The notes under the pieces are model-generated. The model had not been told where the DNA came from. It saw only the letters and a list, made by a program, of their open reading frames with translations, and searched no databases. DNA of 64,000 bases from Pseudoscardovia radai (GTDB taxonomy: Bacteria > Actinomycetota > Actinomycetes > Actinomycetales > Bifidobacteriaceae), in assembly GCF_002259605.1 (NCBI RefSeq), contig NZ_MWWR01000006.1, positions 62,001 through 126,000 on the forward strand. The letters run 5' to 3'. Positions 9,117 to 17,155 of this stretch are shown here, in pieces; within the stretch, counting starts at the first letter, position 1, and the number at the start of each line of letters is the position of its first letter. The translations under genes were made by a program, and so were the position numbers.

Positions 9117-9688
9117 CAGAAGCCTCCCGGAAGGATGTCGTCGGCCATGTCGGAGTAATCGTCTTCCTGCTCGCTCAGGTAGGTCTCCCACGTCTGCTTG
9201 TCCCAGACCTCGGCGCGGGTGCCGACGCCGATCACGACGATGTCGCCGTCGAGCCCCGCGTAGTCGCGCAGCATCTGCGGGACCGTGACACGTCCCTGCT
9301 TGTCGGGCTCCTCGTCGACGGCGCCGGAAAGGAACACGCGCAGGTAGCTGCGCGCACGCTTGTCGGACAGCGACGTGCGCTGGACCTGCTGGGCGATGCG
9401 GCGAAACTCGGGGATGGGAAGGAGGTAGACGCAACGTTCCTGGCCGCGGGCCAGAACACAGCCCGTTCCGAGCTGCGAGCGGAACTTGGCGGGCAGGGCG
9501 ATGCGGCCCTTCGCGTCCATCTTCGGCGTGTAGGTGCCGAGCAGAAGCGCGGGCATTGCCATGGGGTCGGGGGTCGGGGCGGCGCCGGGGACGGGGGCTG
9601 CGGCGGAGGTCGGGGTCGGAGACTGTGCGGACGGATCCGAAGGTGTGGATGATGCGGAGGCCTGTGCCACGATATCGTCGTCGCCCAT
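9116..9688 (-). CDS. mraZ: MraZ, dcw cluster transcriptional regulator
   Basis: MraZ is a ring-forming AbrB-fold DNA-binding protein that represses the dcw promoter in the bacteria studied. The conserved region begins LLLGTYTPKMDAKGRIALPAKFR and contains the second copy of the fold (FLSGAVDEEPDKQGRVTVP). Ahead of it is an alanine/proline/serine-rich extension of about 47 residues. The start at 9688 is preceded by GGGGAGG at five bases' spacing; alternatives are an upstream ATG at 9757 and an internal one at 9562, both with poor sites. Total length is 190 residues against about 145-150 for the family. Direct repeats that fit its own operator lie 44 bases upstream. Confidence 0.94.
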   Translation of the reverse strand: MGDDDIVAQASASSTPSDPSAQSPTPTSAAAPVPGAAPTPDPMAMPALLLGTYTPKMDAKGRIALPAKFRSQLGTGCVLARGQERCVYLLPIPEFRRIAQQVQRTSLSDKRARSYLRVFLSGAVDEEPDKQGRVTVPQMLRDYAGLDGDIVVIGVGTRAEVWDKQTWETYLSEQEDDYSDMADDILPGGF

Positions 9689-9731
9689 ATCCACCTCCCC
9701 ATCCACTTGGAGCCGACCTGTGCATTCGGCT

Positions 9732-9770
9732 CCCCACTCTACCCCACTTTCCACCACCCAACCCCACTTT
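9732..9770 (-). promoter_or_regulatory. MraZ-box direct repeats upstream of mraZ
   Basis: Read on the minus strand, AAAGTGGGG occurs at 9762-9770 and 9742-9750 and AGAGTGGGG at 9732-9740. A degenerate member (TGGGTGGTG) at 9752-9760 completes a strict 10-base period. MraZ is known to bind direct TGGGN repeats spaced by five bases (E. coli) and AAAGTG-type repeats (Mycoplasma). The boxes lie 44 bases before the chosen mraZ start, and a possible -10 (CATAAA, 9769-9774) overlaps the outermost box, consistent with autorepression of the whole cluster. Confidence 0.8.
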
Positions 9771-10003
9771 TATGCAAAAACCTCCACCTCAGCACCCCAT
9801 TCGGCACCGCGCGTGCCGGCGCGGTGATTCCTCTGCTCCGTTGGCCTGGATTGCGACGGAACCCCGAAATCGTTGGAATTGCGGCCCTTTCTTGGAGCCA
9901 CGATTCCCTTCGCCGGCCCCGAGACCTCCTCGCGCGGCCCCGGTGGGGATTCGTGGGGGACGACGCACCTCTCCCCATCAAGCCACCGTTGCCACTCCCC
10001 GCC

Positions 10004-10474
10004 AACAGTCGGTCTCACTGGCGCACGGAGTGCCAGCGAGAGGCACTGTTACCGACCCCGCCCTTGAAAACACTGGCCTCCCCCCCCCTCCAACAGTCGG
10101 TCTCACTGGCAGGCACAGTGCCAGCGAGAGGCACCGTTACCGATCCCGCCCTTGAGAACACTGGCCTCCCCCTCCAACGGTCGCTCTCACTGGCGAGCAC
10201 AGTGTCAGTGAGAGGCACTGATGACTATCCCATCGTTGAAAACACTCAGCCCTCCCGCCAACAGTCGGCCTCGCTGGCGCGTGCAGTGCCAGCGAGAGGC
10301 ACCGTTGGAGAACAACCGACGCATTCCCAACGATTCCCCCGCCGACAGTGGGTCTCACTGGCGAGCACAGTGCCAGTAAGAGGCACCGTCATCGACCCCG
10401 CCCTTGAAAACACTGGCCTCCCCCTCCAACGGTCGCTCTCACTGGCGAGCACAGTGCCAGTGAGAGGCACCGTT
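10004..10474. repeat. tandem array of six hairpin units, about 84-bp period
   Basis: Six units each contain a 47-base imperfect palindrome, at 10004-10050, 10092-10138, 10176-10220, 10260-10306, 10344-10390 and 10428-10474. In unit 6 the arms are AACGGTCGCTCTCACTGGC and GCCAGTGAGAGGCACCGTT around a nine-base loop, pairing at 17 of 19 positions. Units vary at both arms together: unit 4 has CTCGCTGGC with GCCAGCGAG where unit 6 has CTCACTGGC with GCCAGTGAG. Between units lie 37-41-base spacers of three kinds. One kind (ACCGACCCCGCCC start) occurs three times, one (GGAGAACAACCGACGC start) follows units 4 and 6, and one occurs once. A decayed seventh unit starts near 10511. Confidence 0.92.
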
Positions 10475-10698
10475 GGAGAACAACCGACGCATTCCCAACG
10501 ATTCCCTCACCAACAGCCGGTCCCGGTGGCCGCACGCCGAACCCCGGCGTGGGAGGCGGATGGGTCGTGTAAAATGGAAATTCGCGTTTTTCACCCCTCC
10601 GCACCGCCGCCGCCCACGGGCCACTGCGCCCGCGAGCGCGTCCGCGTCGCGGAACCGGCCGGATCGCATTCCGGACGAACCCGAGAATAAGGACATAC

Positions 10699-12975
10699 AT
10701 GTCGGATTACGCTTCCCAGCTCCAGGAGGAGCAACAGCAGGTCGACCGCGCCTACTCCCGCCTCGATGACATCCGCGAGCAGACGAAGGAGCGCCTGCGC
10801 GCCGTCCGCGCCGCCGGGTCGCATGGCTCCCCCACGCAGCGCACCGAGCGCGACTCCTTCGCCACGATGTACGAGGACCGTCTCGCCCAGCTGCGCGCCG
10901 TCGAGGACCGCCTCGTGTTCGGAAGGCTCGACGATGTCAAGGACAACCGCCTGTACATCGGCCGCATCGGACTGTCCGACGAATCCCACGAGCCCATCAT
11001 CACCGACTGGAGGGCCGAGGCCGCCCGCCCGTTCTACGAGGCGACGCCTAAGGAGCACGGTTCGATCGCGATGCGCCGCCATATCACTCTGCGTTTCCGC
11101 AAGGTCGTGAGCATCGAGGACGAGGCGCTCGACCTCGACTCCGCGCAGGTCAGCCACGCCACGAACGAAGGCACGCTGACGGGCGAGGGCGCGCTTATGG
11201 CGTCGCTGTCAAGCCGCCGCACCGGCAAGATGACCGATATCGTCGCCACCATCCAGGCCGAGCAGGACCGCATCATCCGCGCCGACATGCACCAGGCGCT
11301 CGTCGTGCAGGGTGGCCCAGGCACGGGCAAAACCGCGGTCGCGCTCCACCGTGCCGCCTATCTGCTGTACGCGCACCGCCAGCGACTGTCCCATTCGGGC
11401 GTGCTCATCGTGGGCCCGAGCCCCGCGTTCCTGCATTACATCGACCAGGTGCTTCCGTCCCTGGGCGAGACGGGCGTCGTCTCCCGCACGCTCGCCACCC
11501 TCCTGCCCGGCGTCACCGTCAGCTCCGAGGACGCGCCGCGCGTCGCCGCGCTCAAAGGCGACAAGCGCATGGCGCAGGTCATCGCGAACGCCGTGCGCGG
11601 CCGCGAGCGCGTGCCGTCGACGCTGCCGACGATTCGCGTAAACAACATGCAGCTGCCCATGAAGGCCGCCGACATCCAGCAGGCCATCACGGACGCGCGC
11701 CGCACGCGCAAGCCGCATAACCAGGCGCGCGAGACCTTCGTGAAGTCGGTCACCGGCATCATGGTGGCGCGCTACGCCTCGAAGCTGGATTACACGCCCG
11801 AGCAGTCGGAGCTCGATTCGGTGCGCCAGGCGCTGCGCCTCAACGATGATTTCCGCCGCACCGTGAACCTGGCGTGGCTTCCGATGACGGCGCAGTGGAT
11901 GCTCTCGGATATGTTCGCCAAGCCCGCGAAGCTGCGCTCCTACGCGCCGTGGCTCAAGCCGGCGGAGATCGACCTGCTGCGCCGCGCCAAGGACGCGCCG
12001 TTCACGCGCTCCGATATCCCGCTTCTGGACGAGGCGATGGAGCTGCTCGGCCCCGATCCGCATCACGATTCCGACGCCGCGGCGCGCGACAGGCGCCGTC
12101 AGGAGGACGAGGAGATCGCCCGCGAGACGCTGTCGCAGAACGGCATCGGCAACGGAATCGTGGATGCGAAAACCCTTGTCGACAATATGAACGGTCTCGA
12201 CGCGGAGTCGACGGCGGAGCGCGCGGCCGACGACCGCGAGTGGACGTACGGGCATATTGTGGTGGACGAGGCACAGGAGCTCACGCCGATGGACTGGCGC
12301 ATGCTTATCCGCCGCTGCCCCTCGCGCTCGTTCACGATTGTGGGCGACGTGGCGCAGACGAGCGCGCTGGGCGGCACGCGTTCCTGGAAGCGCACGATGG
12401 ACCCGCTGTTCGGCGAAAAGGGCTGGTCGCTCAAGGAGCTGACGGTGGATTACCGCAATCCGCAGGAGGTGTCGGAGCTCGCCACACAGTTCGCGCACGA
12501 CGAGGGGCTGTACGTCTCGACGGTGTCGGCGGTCAGGCATGTGCCGGACGCGGTGCGCCGCATCACGGTCGACGATTCCGCGCTTGTGGAGCAGGCCGCG
12601 GCCTGCGCGATGGATTGCGTGCGCCGTTTCGTTTCGTCCGATGGCACGGGGCGCATTGCGGTGATTGCCGACAAGGAGATTCGCGACGCGGTGCGCAAAG
12701 CCGTGGCGCTGAGCCTCAAACAGACCGTGGACGCCAAGGAGTGGTCGCGCCTGACCTCGCAGAACGCGTGGGACAGCCAGATCGTGATCAGCGGCCCGCA
12801 GGACGTCAAGGGCCTCGAGTTCGACGCGGTGGTGCTGGTGGAGCCGGGGCTCATCGCCATGAACGCCACATCGCGCCTCGTGGCGGCGGCGGACCTGTAT
12901 GTGGCGATGACGCGCCCGACGCAGCGTCTGGCCATCGTGCGCACGACGAAGGACGCCGAGTCCATGCCGCTGTGA
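10699..12975 (+). CDS. helD: HelD-like superfamily 1 helicase / RNA polymerase recycling factor
   Basis: This 758-residue protein has the HelD layout: an N-terminal helical coiled coil (EEQQQVDRAYSRLDDIREQ), a split SF1 helicase core and an inserted helical domain. Walker A is GGPGTGKTA at 205-213, motif II is VVDEAQELT, and the last motif is VAMTRPTQRL near the C-terminus. HelD proteins pry stalled or inactive RNA polymerase off nucleic acid, and in some actinobacteria they protect against rifampicin. The alternative call is a generic UvrD/Rep-like helicase, but the N-terminal coiled coil and the DWRAEAARPFY segment favour HelD. The ATG at 10699 has AAGGACATAC before it. A strong hairpin terminator follows at 13017. 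Confidence 0.88.
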   Translation: MSDYASQLQEEQQQVDRAYSRLDDIREQTKERLRAVRAAGSHGSPTQRTERDSFATMYEDRLAQLRAVEDRLVFGRLDDVKDNRLYIGRIGLSDESHEPIITDWRAEAARPFYEATPKEHGSIAMRRHITLRFRKVVSIEDEALDLDSAQVSHATNEGTLTGEGALMASLSSRRTGKMTDIVATIQAEQDRIIRADMHQALVVQGGPGTGKTAVALHRAAYLLYAHRQRLSHSGVLIVGPSPAFLHYIDQVLPSLGETGVVSRTLATLLPGVTVSSEDAPRVAALKGDKRMAQVIANAVRGRERVPSTLPTIRVNNMQLPMKAADIQQAITDARRTRKPHNQARETFVKSVTGIMVARYASKLDYTPEQSELDSVRQALRLNDDFRRTVNLAWLPMTAQWMLSDMFAKPAKLRSYAPWLKPAEIDLLRRAKDAPFTRSDIPLLDEAMELLGPDPHHDSDAAARDRRRQEDEEIARETLSQNGIGNGIVDAKTLVDNMNGLDAESTAERAADDREWTYGHIVVDEAQELTPMDWRMLIRRCPSRSFTIVGDVAQTSALGGTRSWKRTMDPLFGEKGWSLKELTVDYRNPQEVSELATQFAHDEGLYVSTVSAVRHVPDAVRRITVDDSALVEQAAACAMDCVRRFVSSDGTGRIAVIADKEIRDAVRKAVALSLKQTVDAKEWSRLTSQNAWDSQIVISGPQDVKGLEFDAVVLVEPGLIAMNATSRLVAAADLYVAMTRPTQRLAIVRTTKDAESMPL

Positions 12976-13016
12976 CGCGCAGTGACACGATGCCGCGATG
13001 ACGGCGGCGATTCCTC

Positions 13017-13040
13017 GGGCGGCGGGTTATCCCGCCGCCC
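13017..13040 (+). terminator. hairpin terminator after helD
   Basis: A perfect ten-base stem, GGGCGGCGGG and CCCGCCGCCC, closes on a TTAT loop 41 bases after the helD stop. There is no long T tract, as is common in high-GC genomes. Short direct repeats (GTCGTGTCTCC) follow. Confidence 0.75.
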
Positions 13041-13170
13041 GTCGTGTCTCCGTCGTGTCTCCGTCGCGTCCCAGTCACATCCCAGTCGCATGCCGGGTTC
13101 CCGACCCTCTTGGCAACCGTTCGGCCTGTCCGGAGCTCGTCACAAAGGTGAAATATTGGCCCCCTAGCTG

Positions 13171-13176
13171 TATTGT
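13171..13176 (+). promoter_or_regulatory. serA -10 element, probable leaderless start
   Basis: TATTGT lies six bases before the serA ATG at 13183, which would put the transcription start on or next to the start codon. No proper purine-rich ribosome binding site is present. The -35 region is weak (GTGAAA at 13148-13153). Confidence 0.5.
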
Positions 13177-13182
13177 GGGGAT

Positions 13183-14382
13183 ATGCCTAAAGCTCTACTA
13201 CTCGAAAACATCCACCCGCTCGCCGCGCAGTATCTGCGCGACCGCGGCTTTGAAGTCGTCACCACAACCGGTGCCATGGATGAGGATGAGCTCATCCAGG
13301 CCCTCGATGACGTCGACCTGCTCGGCGTGCGTTCCAAGACGAACGTGACGCGCCGTGTCATCGACGCCCATCCCCAGCTGTCCGCCATCGGTTGCTTCTC
13401 CATCGGCACGAACCAGGTCGACCTGGACTACGCGGCGTCCAAGGGCATCGCGGTGTTCAACGCCCCGTACTCGAACACGCGCTCCGTGGTCGAGCTCGTG
13501 ATTTCCGACATCATCGCGCTCGAGCGTCGCGTGCCGGCCCACACCAAGGCCATCCGCGAGGGTGTGTGGTCGAAAACCGCGAAGCAGTCCCATGAGGTGC
13601 GCGGCAAGACGCTCGGCATCATCGGCTACGGCAACATCGGCACCCAGGTGTCGGTGCTCGCCGAAGCGCTGGGCATGCGCGTCATCTACTTCGACATCGA
13701 GGAGAAGCTCGCGATGGGCAACGCCCGCCGCGTCTTCGACATCGAGGACCTGCTGCACGAGGCCGACGTCATCACCGTGCACGTGGACGGCAGGAAGTCG
13801 AACACCAACTTCATCGACGCGGAGAAGTTCGCGCAGATGAAGCAGGGCGCCCTCTTCATCAACCTGTCGCGCGGCTTCGTGGTCGACGCGGACGCGCTGT
13901 ACGAGAACCTCAAGTCCGGCCATCTGGGCGGCGCGGCGGTGGACGTCTACCCCACCGAGCCGAAGAAGGTCGGCGATCCGTTCCACACCAAGCTCGCCGA
14001 AATCGACAACGTGGTGCTCACGCCGCATATCGGCGGCTCCACGCTCGAGGCGCAGGAGTCCATCGGCCGCTATGTCTCGCACAAGCTCTTCGATTACTGG
14101 GTGCATGGCGAGACGTCGCTGTCGGTGAACATGCCGACGCTGACGATCAAGGAGAACAAGGGCGTCGTGCGCATCACGCACCTGCACGAGAACCTGCCGG
14201 GCGTGCTCGCCAAGCTCAACAACATCCTGAGCGAGGAGAACATCAACGTGGCGGCTCAGTACCTCGCCACCGAAGGCGAGCTGGGCTACGTGGTGACGGA
14301 TGTCTCCACGCATCCGAGCGAGAAGGCGATCGAGGAGATCAAGAACATCAAGGGCACCGTGAGGGTGCATATCCTCGACTAG
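13183..14382 (+). CDS. serA: D-3-phosphoglycerate dehydrogenase
   Basis: SerA oxidises 3-phosphoglycerate to 3-phosphohydroxypyruvate with NAD, the first committed step of serine synthesis. The 399-residue protein is of the E. coli-like type: substrate-binding domain, Rossmann fold with GIIGYGNIGTQ, catalytic Arg and Glu regions (the LFINLSRGFVVD and DVYPTEP segments) and His (TPHIGGST). A C-terminal ACT domain from about residue 328 (VVRITHLHENLPGVLAKLNN) normally mediates serine feedback inhibition. Length matches the 400-410-residue short class. It stands alone between two terminators, so it is probably monocistronic. Confidence 0.97.
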   Translation: MPKALLLENIHPLAAQYLRDRGFEVVTTTGAMDEDELIQALDDVDLLGVRSKTNVTRRVIDAHPQLSAIGCFSIGTNQVDLDYAASKGIAVFNAPYSNTRSVVELVISDIIALERRVPAHTKAIREGVWSKTAKQSHEVRGKTLGIIGYGNIGTQVSVLAEALGMRVIYFDIEEKLAMGNARRVFDIEDLLHEADVITVHVDGRKSNTNFIDAEKFAQMKQGALFINLSRGFVVDADALYENLKSGHLGGAAVDVYPTEPKKVGDPFHTKLAEIDNVVLTPHIGGSTLEAQESIGRYVSHKLFDYWVHGETSLSVNMPTLTIKENKGVVRITHLHENLPGVLAKLNNILSEENINVAAQYLATEGELGYVVTDVSTHPSEKAIEEIKNIKGTVRVHILD

Positions 14383-14415
14383 TCGTTCCCGACCGCGGAC
14401 GCTTTCCGAGATGCC

Positions 14416-14446
14416 AAGGGGCGGAGGCTTCGGCCTCCGCCCCTTT
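14416..14446. terminator. bidirectional terminator between serA and nrdR
   Basis: AAGGGGCGGAGGC and GCCTCCGCCCCTT pair perfectly around a TTCG tetraloop, with a short T run on the plus side and an A-rich flank that gives Ts on the minus side. It ends serA and could also stop the convergent nrdR transcript. Confidence 0.85.
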
Positions 14447-14576
14447 CGTATGCTTCGTATGCGGTGTGCAGTGTCACTATGCAGCGTCGCGATATGCAGC
14501 CTGCGGTAGCGTGTTCGGTTTCTACGATTGCCCGGAGCACGGATTGCCCGGAATGCCCGGATTGCGCTTATTGCGC

Positions 14577-15251
14577 TTATTGCGCAGTGGGTGCGGACAT
14601 GCGGCTTTCGTTATCTTCGGCGGAATCATCGTCGGCGGCGGTGTCGGCAGAGGCATCTGCGGCGGTGCTGTCTGCGGCGGTGCTGTCTGTGACACGGGTA
14701 TCTGAGGCATGTGCCTCTGAGGCAGAAGCGTCTGCGGCAGAAGCATCCGTGCCGGCGGTCTGCGCAGGAGCGCTGTCCGTGTCGGCCTTCCCCTCGCTTT
14801 TCGACTGCTGGTAGGCTTCGAGATCCTCGATAACCTTCTTGAAGTCGTCAAGGGTTTCGAAATCCTGGTACACCGATGCGAAGCGCAAATACGACACGAA
14901 GTCAAGGTCGCGCAGAGGCTCGAGGATGGCCTTGCCGATCTCCGACGACGGAATCTCGGCCTGGCCGGTGGCGCGGAGCTTGCGCTCGACGGCAAGGCCC
15001 AGGGCGCTCATCTGCTCGTTGGAGATAGGACGCCCCTGGCAGGACTTCCTCACCCCGAGGATGACCTTCTGACGGTCGAAGAGCTCCGTTGTTCCGTCAC
15101 GCTTCCTGACGACGAGAGGGAAACTCTCCTCCGTCGTGAAACGCTTGCCGCAGTTCTCGCACATACGGCGGCGCTTGATCAGGAAACCGTCCTCGGATGA
15201 CCGGGTCTCGATAACCTTGGTGTTCTTGTACTTGCAAAACGGACACTGCAT
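14577..15251 (-). CDS. nrdR: NrdR, repressor of ribonucleotide reductase genes, with long acidic tail
   Basis: NrdR senses ATP/dATP through an ATP-cone and represses ribonucleotide reductase operons. The 224-residue protein starts MQCPFCKYKNTKVIETR; the zinc ribbon cysteines are C3, C6, C31 and C34, and the ATP-cone covers about residues 46-136. The usual family length is about 150 residues. Here the last 75 residues are an alanine/serine/aspartate-rich tail with TDSTAADSTAAD repeats. The ATG at 15251 lies six bases after an extended -10 (TGCGATAAT) with no ribosome binding site. It lies downstream of the LysM gene on the same strand, as in mycobacteria. Confidence 0.95.
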   Translation of the reverse strand: MQCPFCKYKNTKVIETRSSEDGFLIKRRRMCENCGKRFTTEESFPLVVRKRDGTTELFDRQKVILGVRKSCQGRPISNEQMSALGLAVERKLRATGQAEIPSSEIGKAILEPLRDLDFVSYLRFASVYQDFETLDDFKKVIEDLEAYQQSKSEGKADTDSAPAQTAGTDASAADASASEAHASDTRVTDSTAADSTAADASADTAADDDSAEDNESRMSAPTAQ

Positions 15252-15257
15252 ATCTGC

Positions 15258-15263
15258 ATTATC
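15258..15263 (-). promoter_or_regulatory. nrdR extended -10 element, probable leaderless start
   Basis: On the minus strand TGCGATAAT is followed by six bases (GCAGAT) and then the nrdR ATG. The TG extension strengthens the match; no convincing -35 is seen. The arrangement predicts that transcription starts at the start codon. Confidence 0.55.
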
Positions 15264-15432
15264 GCACATATCAGGCTTTTGGCCGTTTCCAGGGCTTGGA
15301 GCCAGACAACACGATTGCCGACCGACCGCCGCCCCACGACCACACCGCCCCACGACCACACCGCATTGCGCGACCACGCCGCGCTGGTTCATCCGCATGG
15401 CATCACGTTCATCCGCATGACATTGCGCACGC

Positions 15433-15804
15433 CTACTCATCGACCGGCACAACGAGGCGCTGTCCGGCGTAGAGCGTCGGGGTGTCCATGTCATTGAGCT
15501 TCTGGATCTGGCGCACCGTATCCCTGACATCACCTCCCTCAGGCGTGATCTGCTCGGCGTACCTCCACAGGGTGTCTCCGGGCTGCACTTGGTAGACCTC
15601 GACGCGCTGCGGTTCCTCACGCGAGTAAGCGCTGCGCACCGGCCCCAGAAACCCGGCGAGGGCGGACACCAACGCGGTGACGACAAGCGACACAACGATC
15701 CTGCCACGTCGCGTCAGCCTCAGCGGGCCAGAGTCCAGCGCCACGTCCGTTGCAGCAGTGGCTATTGCGCCAGTGGCTGTTTTTCTTGCGGTTGCCAGTG
15801 TCAT
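15433..15804 (-). CDS. membrane-anchored LysM protein next to lexA (possible SOS cell-division suppressor)
   Basis: This 123-residue protein has a cytoplasmic tail, one membrane segment at about residues 36-54 and a C-terminal LysM peptidoglycan-binding domain (VYQVQPGDTLWRYAEQITPE, then LYAGQRLVVP). The chosen ATG at 15804 has AGAAGGAG eight bases upstream; the longer frame upstream lacks such a site. Small LysM membrane proteins divergent from lexA, such as Rv2719c/ChiZ of M. tuberculosis, DivS of Corynebacterium and YneA of Bacillus, block division during the SOS response. The same lexA / LysM / nrdR order supports the assignment, but a function here is inferred. A hairpin lies in its leader (15844-15866). 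Confidence 0.82.
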   Translation of the reverse strand: MTLATARKTATGAIATAATDVALDSGPLRLTRRGRIVVSLVVTALVSALAGFLGPVRSAYSREEPQRVEVYQVQPGDTLWRYAEQITPEGGDVRDTVRQIQKLNDMDTPTLYAGQRLVVPVDE

Positions 15805-16131
15805 AGCGACTCCTTCTCCTGACGGAGCGTGACTCCGCAGTTCGTCGCCGGGCCGGACCCGGCGACCCCCAACAGGACGCCCGCCTGAAGATAGTTCATG
15901 GAACAGTTCTTCAGGAGGGCCTTGGGATGCCGACGCGCACGCGCAGGCATCGGATGGTTCCCGGGCACGACATGCGGACCGCATGCATTCGTGCATATGC
16001 CCGAGACCTAGGTATACGTTTTTCAGTTATGCGTTCGTTGCCGTCTTACAAAGCCGGTCTTGCGAAACGGGCCTTACGAAGCGGGTATTGCAAAGAGTCG
16101 ATAGGCACGTTCCGGCCAAACGTCCGTTCTA

Positions 16132-16147
16132 TCGAACGTCTGTTTGT
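16132..16147 (+). promoter_or_regulatory. SOS box (LexA operator) of lexA
   Basis: TCGAACGTCTGTTTGT fits the actinobacterial/Bacillus LexA consensus CGAACrnryGTTyG with one deviating arm. It overlaps the -35 of lexA, so LexA binding would block its own promoter. Confidence 0.85.
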
Positions 16148-16172
16148 GGATTTTTCTGAAGCACTGTATAGT
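16144..16172 (+). promoter_or_regulatory. lexA promoter
   Basis: A -35 TTGTGG at 16144-16149 and a -10 TATAGT at 16167-16172 are separated by 17 bases. The lexA ATG is 22 bases beyond the -10. The -35 shares its first four bases with the SOS box. Confidence 0.75.
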
Positions 16173-16194
16173 GGAGTCAAACGAGAGGACGAAT

Positions 16195-17052
16195 ATGACC
16201 ACTACACCCATTCACCATGTTCCGCCGCACCACAACACCGACGGCAGCGGATTCGCCGCAACCGACGAGACGGACGTCCAGGCCATCGTCGAAGCCGACG
16301 CCGAAGCCGATGCCGACGTCACAAGCGCCGGCTCCCCAGACGGCAATGTCTGGCATGTCGGAGACACCGCCGTGACCCTGACCGACCGCCAGAGCCAGAT
16401 TCTCGAGGCCATCACCACGCATATCGCGGAACACGGCTACGCACCGTCCATCCGCGAGATCGGAAAAATCGTGGGACTCAAATCCACGTCCTCGGTCAAG
16501 CACCAGCTGGAGATGCTCGAAGACAAAGGCTGCCTGAAGATCAGCCGCAAGAAGGGCCGTGCCATCGAGATGATCGCCGAGTTCGGCGCCAAGGGCGGCG
16601 AGGAATCAGCGGATGCCGGTTCCCGCACCGCAACCATCATCCCCTTCCCCGGCCAGCAGTCGGAGTCCATCATGAACTCCATCGACGTTCCGCTCGTCGG
16701 GCGCATCGCCGCAGGCACCCCCATCACCGCCGAACAGCATGTGGAGGACGTCATGCGCCTGCCGGAGCGCCTCACCGGAACCGGCAACCTCTTCATGCTC
16801 GAGGTGCATGGCGACTCCATGATCGACGCCGCCATCTGCGACGGCGACTTCGTGGTGGTCCGCGAGCAGAACGATGCGCAGAACGGCGACATCGTGGCGG
16901 CCCTTCTCGACGGCGAGGCCACGGTCAAAACATACTTCAAGCCCGACAGGAACCACCTGTGGCTGATGCCCGCAAACCCGGAATACGACCCCATCAACGG
17001 CGACAGTGCCCGAATCATGGGCAAGGTGGTTACCGTTCTGCGCAAGCTGTAG
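16195..17052 (+). CDS. lexA: LexA repressor
   Basis: LexA represses DNA damage genes and cleaves itself when RecA is activated. The 285-residue protein has a winged helix-turn-helix at about residues 60-125 (TDRQSQILEAI, SIREIGKIVGLKSTSSVKHQ) and an S24 peptidase domain. The cleavage site is Ala173-Gly174 in GRIAAGTP, the catalytic Ser is S208 (GDSM) and the Lys K245 (ATVKTYFK). An acidic N-terminal extension of about 55 residues precedes the DNA-binding domain and is not found in short LexA proteins. The ATG at 16195 is preceded by a modest GAGAGGAC site; an upstream in-frame ATG at 16144 lies inside the promoter. Confidence 0.97.
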   Translation: MTTTPIHHVPPHHNTDGSGFAATDETDVQAIVEADAEADADVTSAGSPDGNVWHVGDTAVTLTDRQSQILEAITTHIAEHGYAPSIREIGKIVGLKSTSSVKHQLEMLEDKGCLKISRKKGRAIEMIAEFGAKGGEESADAGSRTATIIPFPGQQSESIMNSIDVPLVGRIAAGTPITAEQHVEDVMRLPERLTGTGNLFMLEVHGDSMIDAAICDGDFVVVREQNDAQNGDIVAALLDGEATVKTYFKPDRNHLWLMPANPEYDPINGDSARIMGKVVTVLRKL

Positions 17053-17101
17053 CAACGCCACACCCCACTCCCGCACGCATCACGCGCACGGGCGTCCCCT
17101 C

Positions 17102-17155
17102 GACAAGAGGCCCTGCCGGCCCGGAGCATCACTCCCGCCGGCAGGGTCTCTTGTC
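17102..17155. terminator. large hairpin between convergent lexA and cation efflux gene
   Basis: GACAAGAGGCCCTGCCGGC pairs with GCCGGCAGGGTCTCTTGTC with one mismatch in 19 positions, around a 16-base loop. It lies 49 bases after lexA and 138 bases after the convergent gene, so it can serve both. Confidence 0.8.

Larger units (their letters stand above)
9689..10698. other. long divergent intergenic region between mraZ and helD
   Basis: This 1-kb gap separates two divergent genes. From left to right it holds the mraZ leader and MraZ boxes, an isolated perfect hairpin (CACCGCGC / GCGCGGTG, 9805-9826), about 180 bases without recognisable structure, the hairpin array at 10004-10474, and a degenerate unit start at 10511. 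The last 220 bases lead to helD, with a weak -10-like TAAAAT near 10570. Open frames cross the region in both directions, but they run through the repeats and have no codon logic or family similarity. Confidence 0.7.
15805..16194. other. divergent lexA / LysM control region with leader hairpins
   Basis: The LysM-side leader contains a perfect nine-base hairpin (GTCGCCGGG / CCCGGCGAC, 15844-15866) and an inverted repeat (CCTGAAG / CTTCAGG, 15884-15915). The middle 180 bases show no clear feature. The lexA side holds the SOS box and promoter listed separately. Only one LexA site fitting the GAAC-N4-GTTY pattern was found; it is 330 bases from the LysM start. Confidence 0.65.

Noticed and set aside
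10004-10474. possible CRISPR array
   Set aside because: Repeats are 47-base palindromes with variation, spacers are themselves repeated, and no cas genes are near.
9707-10690. 327-residue plus-strand frame through the hairpin array
   Set aside because: Its repeats come from the DNA units (84 bases is a multiple of three, so the frame stays open). Other frames are open as well, and nothing outside the repeats looks coded.
16120-16140. CGTTCTATCGAACG as a second LexA site
   Set aside because: The half-sites are in the reverse order (GTTC-N4-GAAC) to LexA operators. It shares its right half with the real box and is probably a chance overlap.
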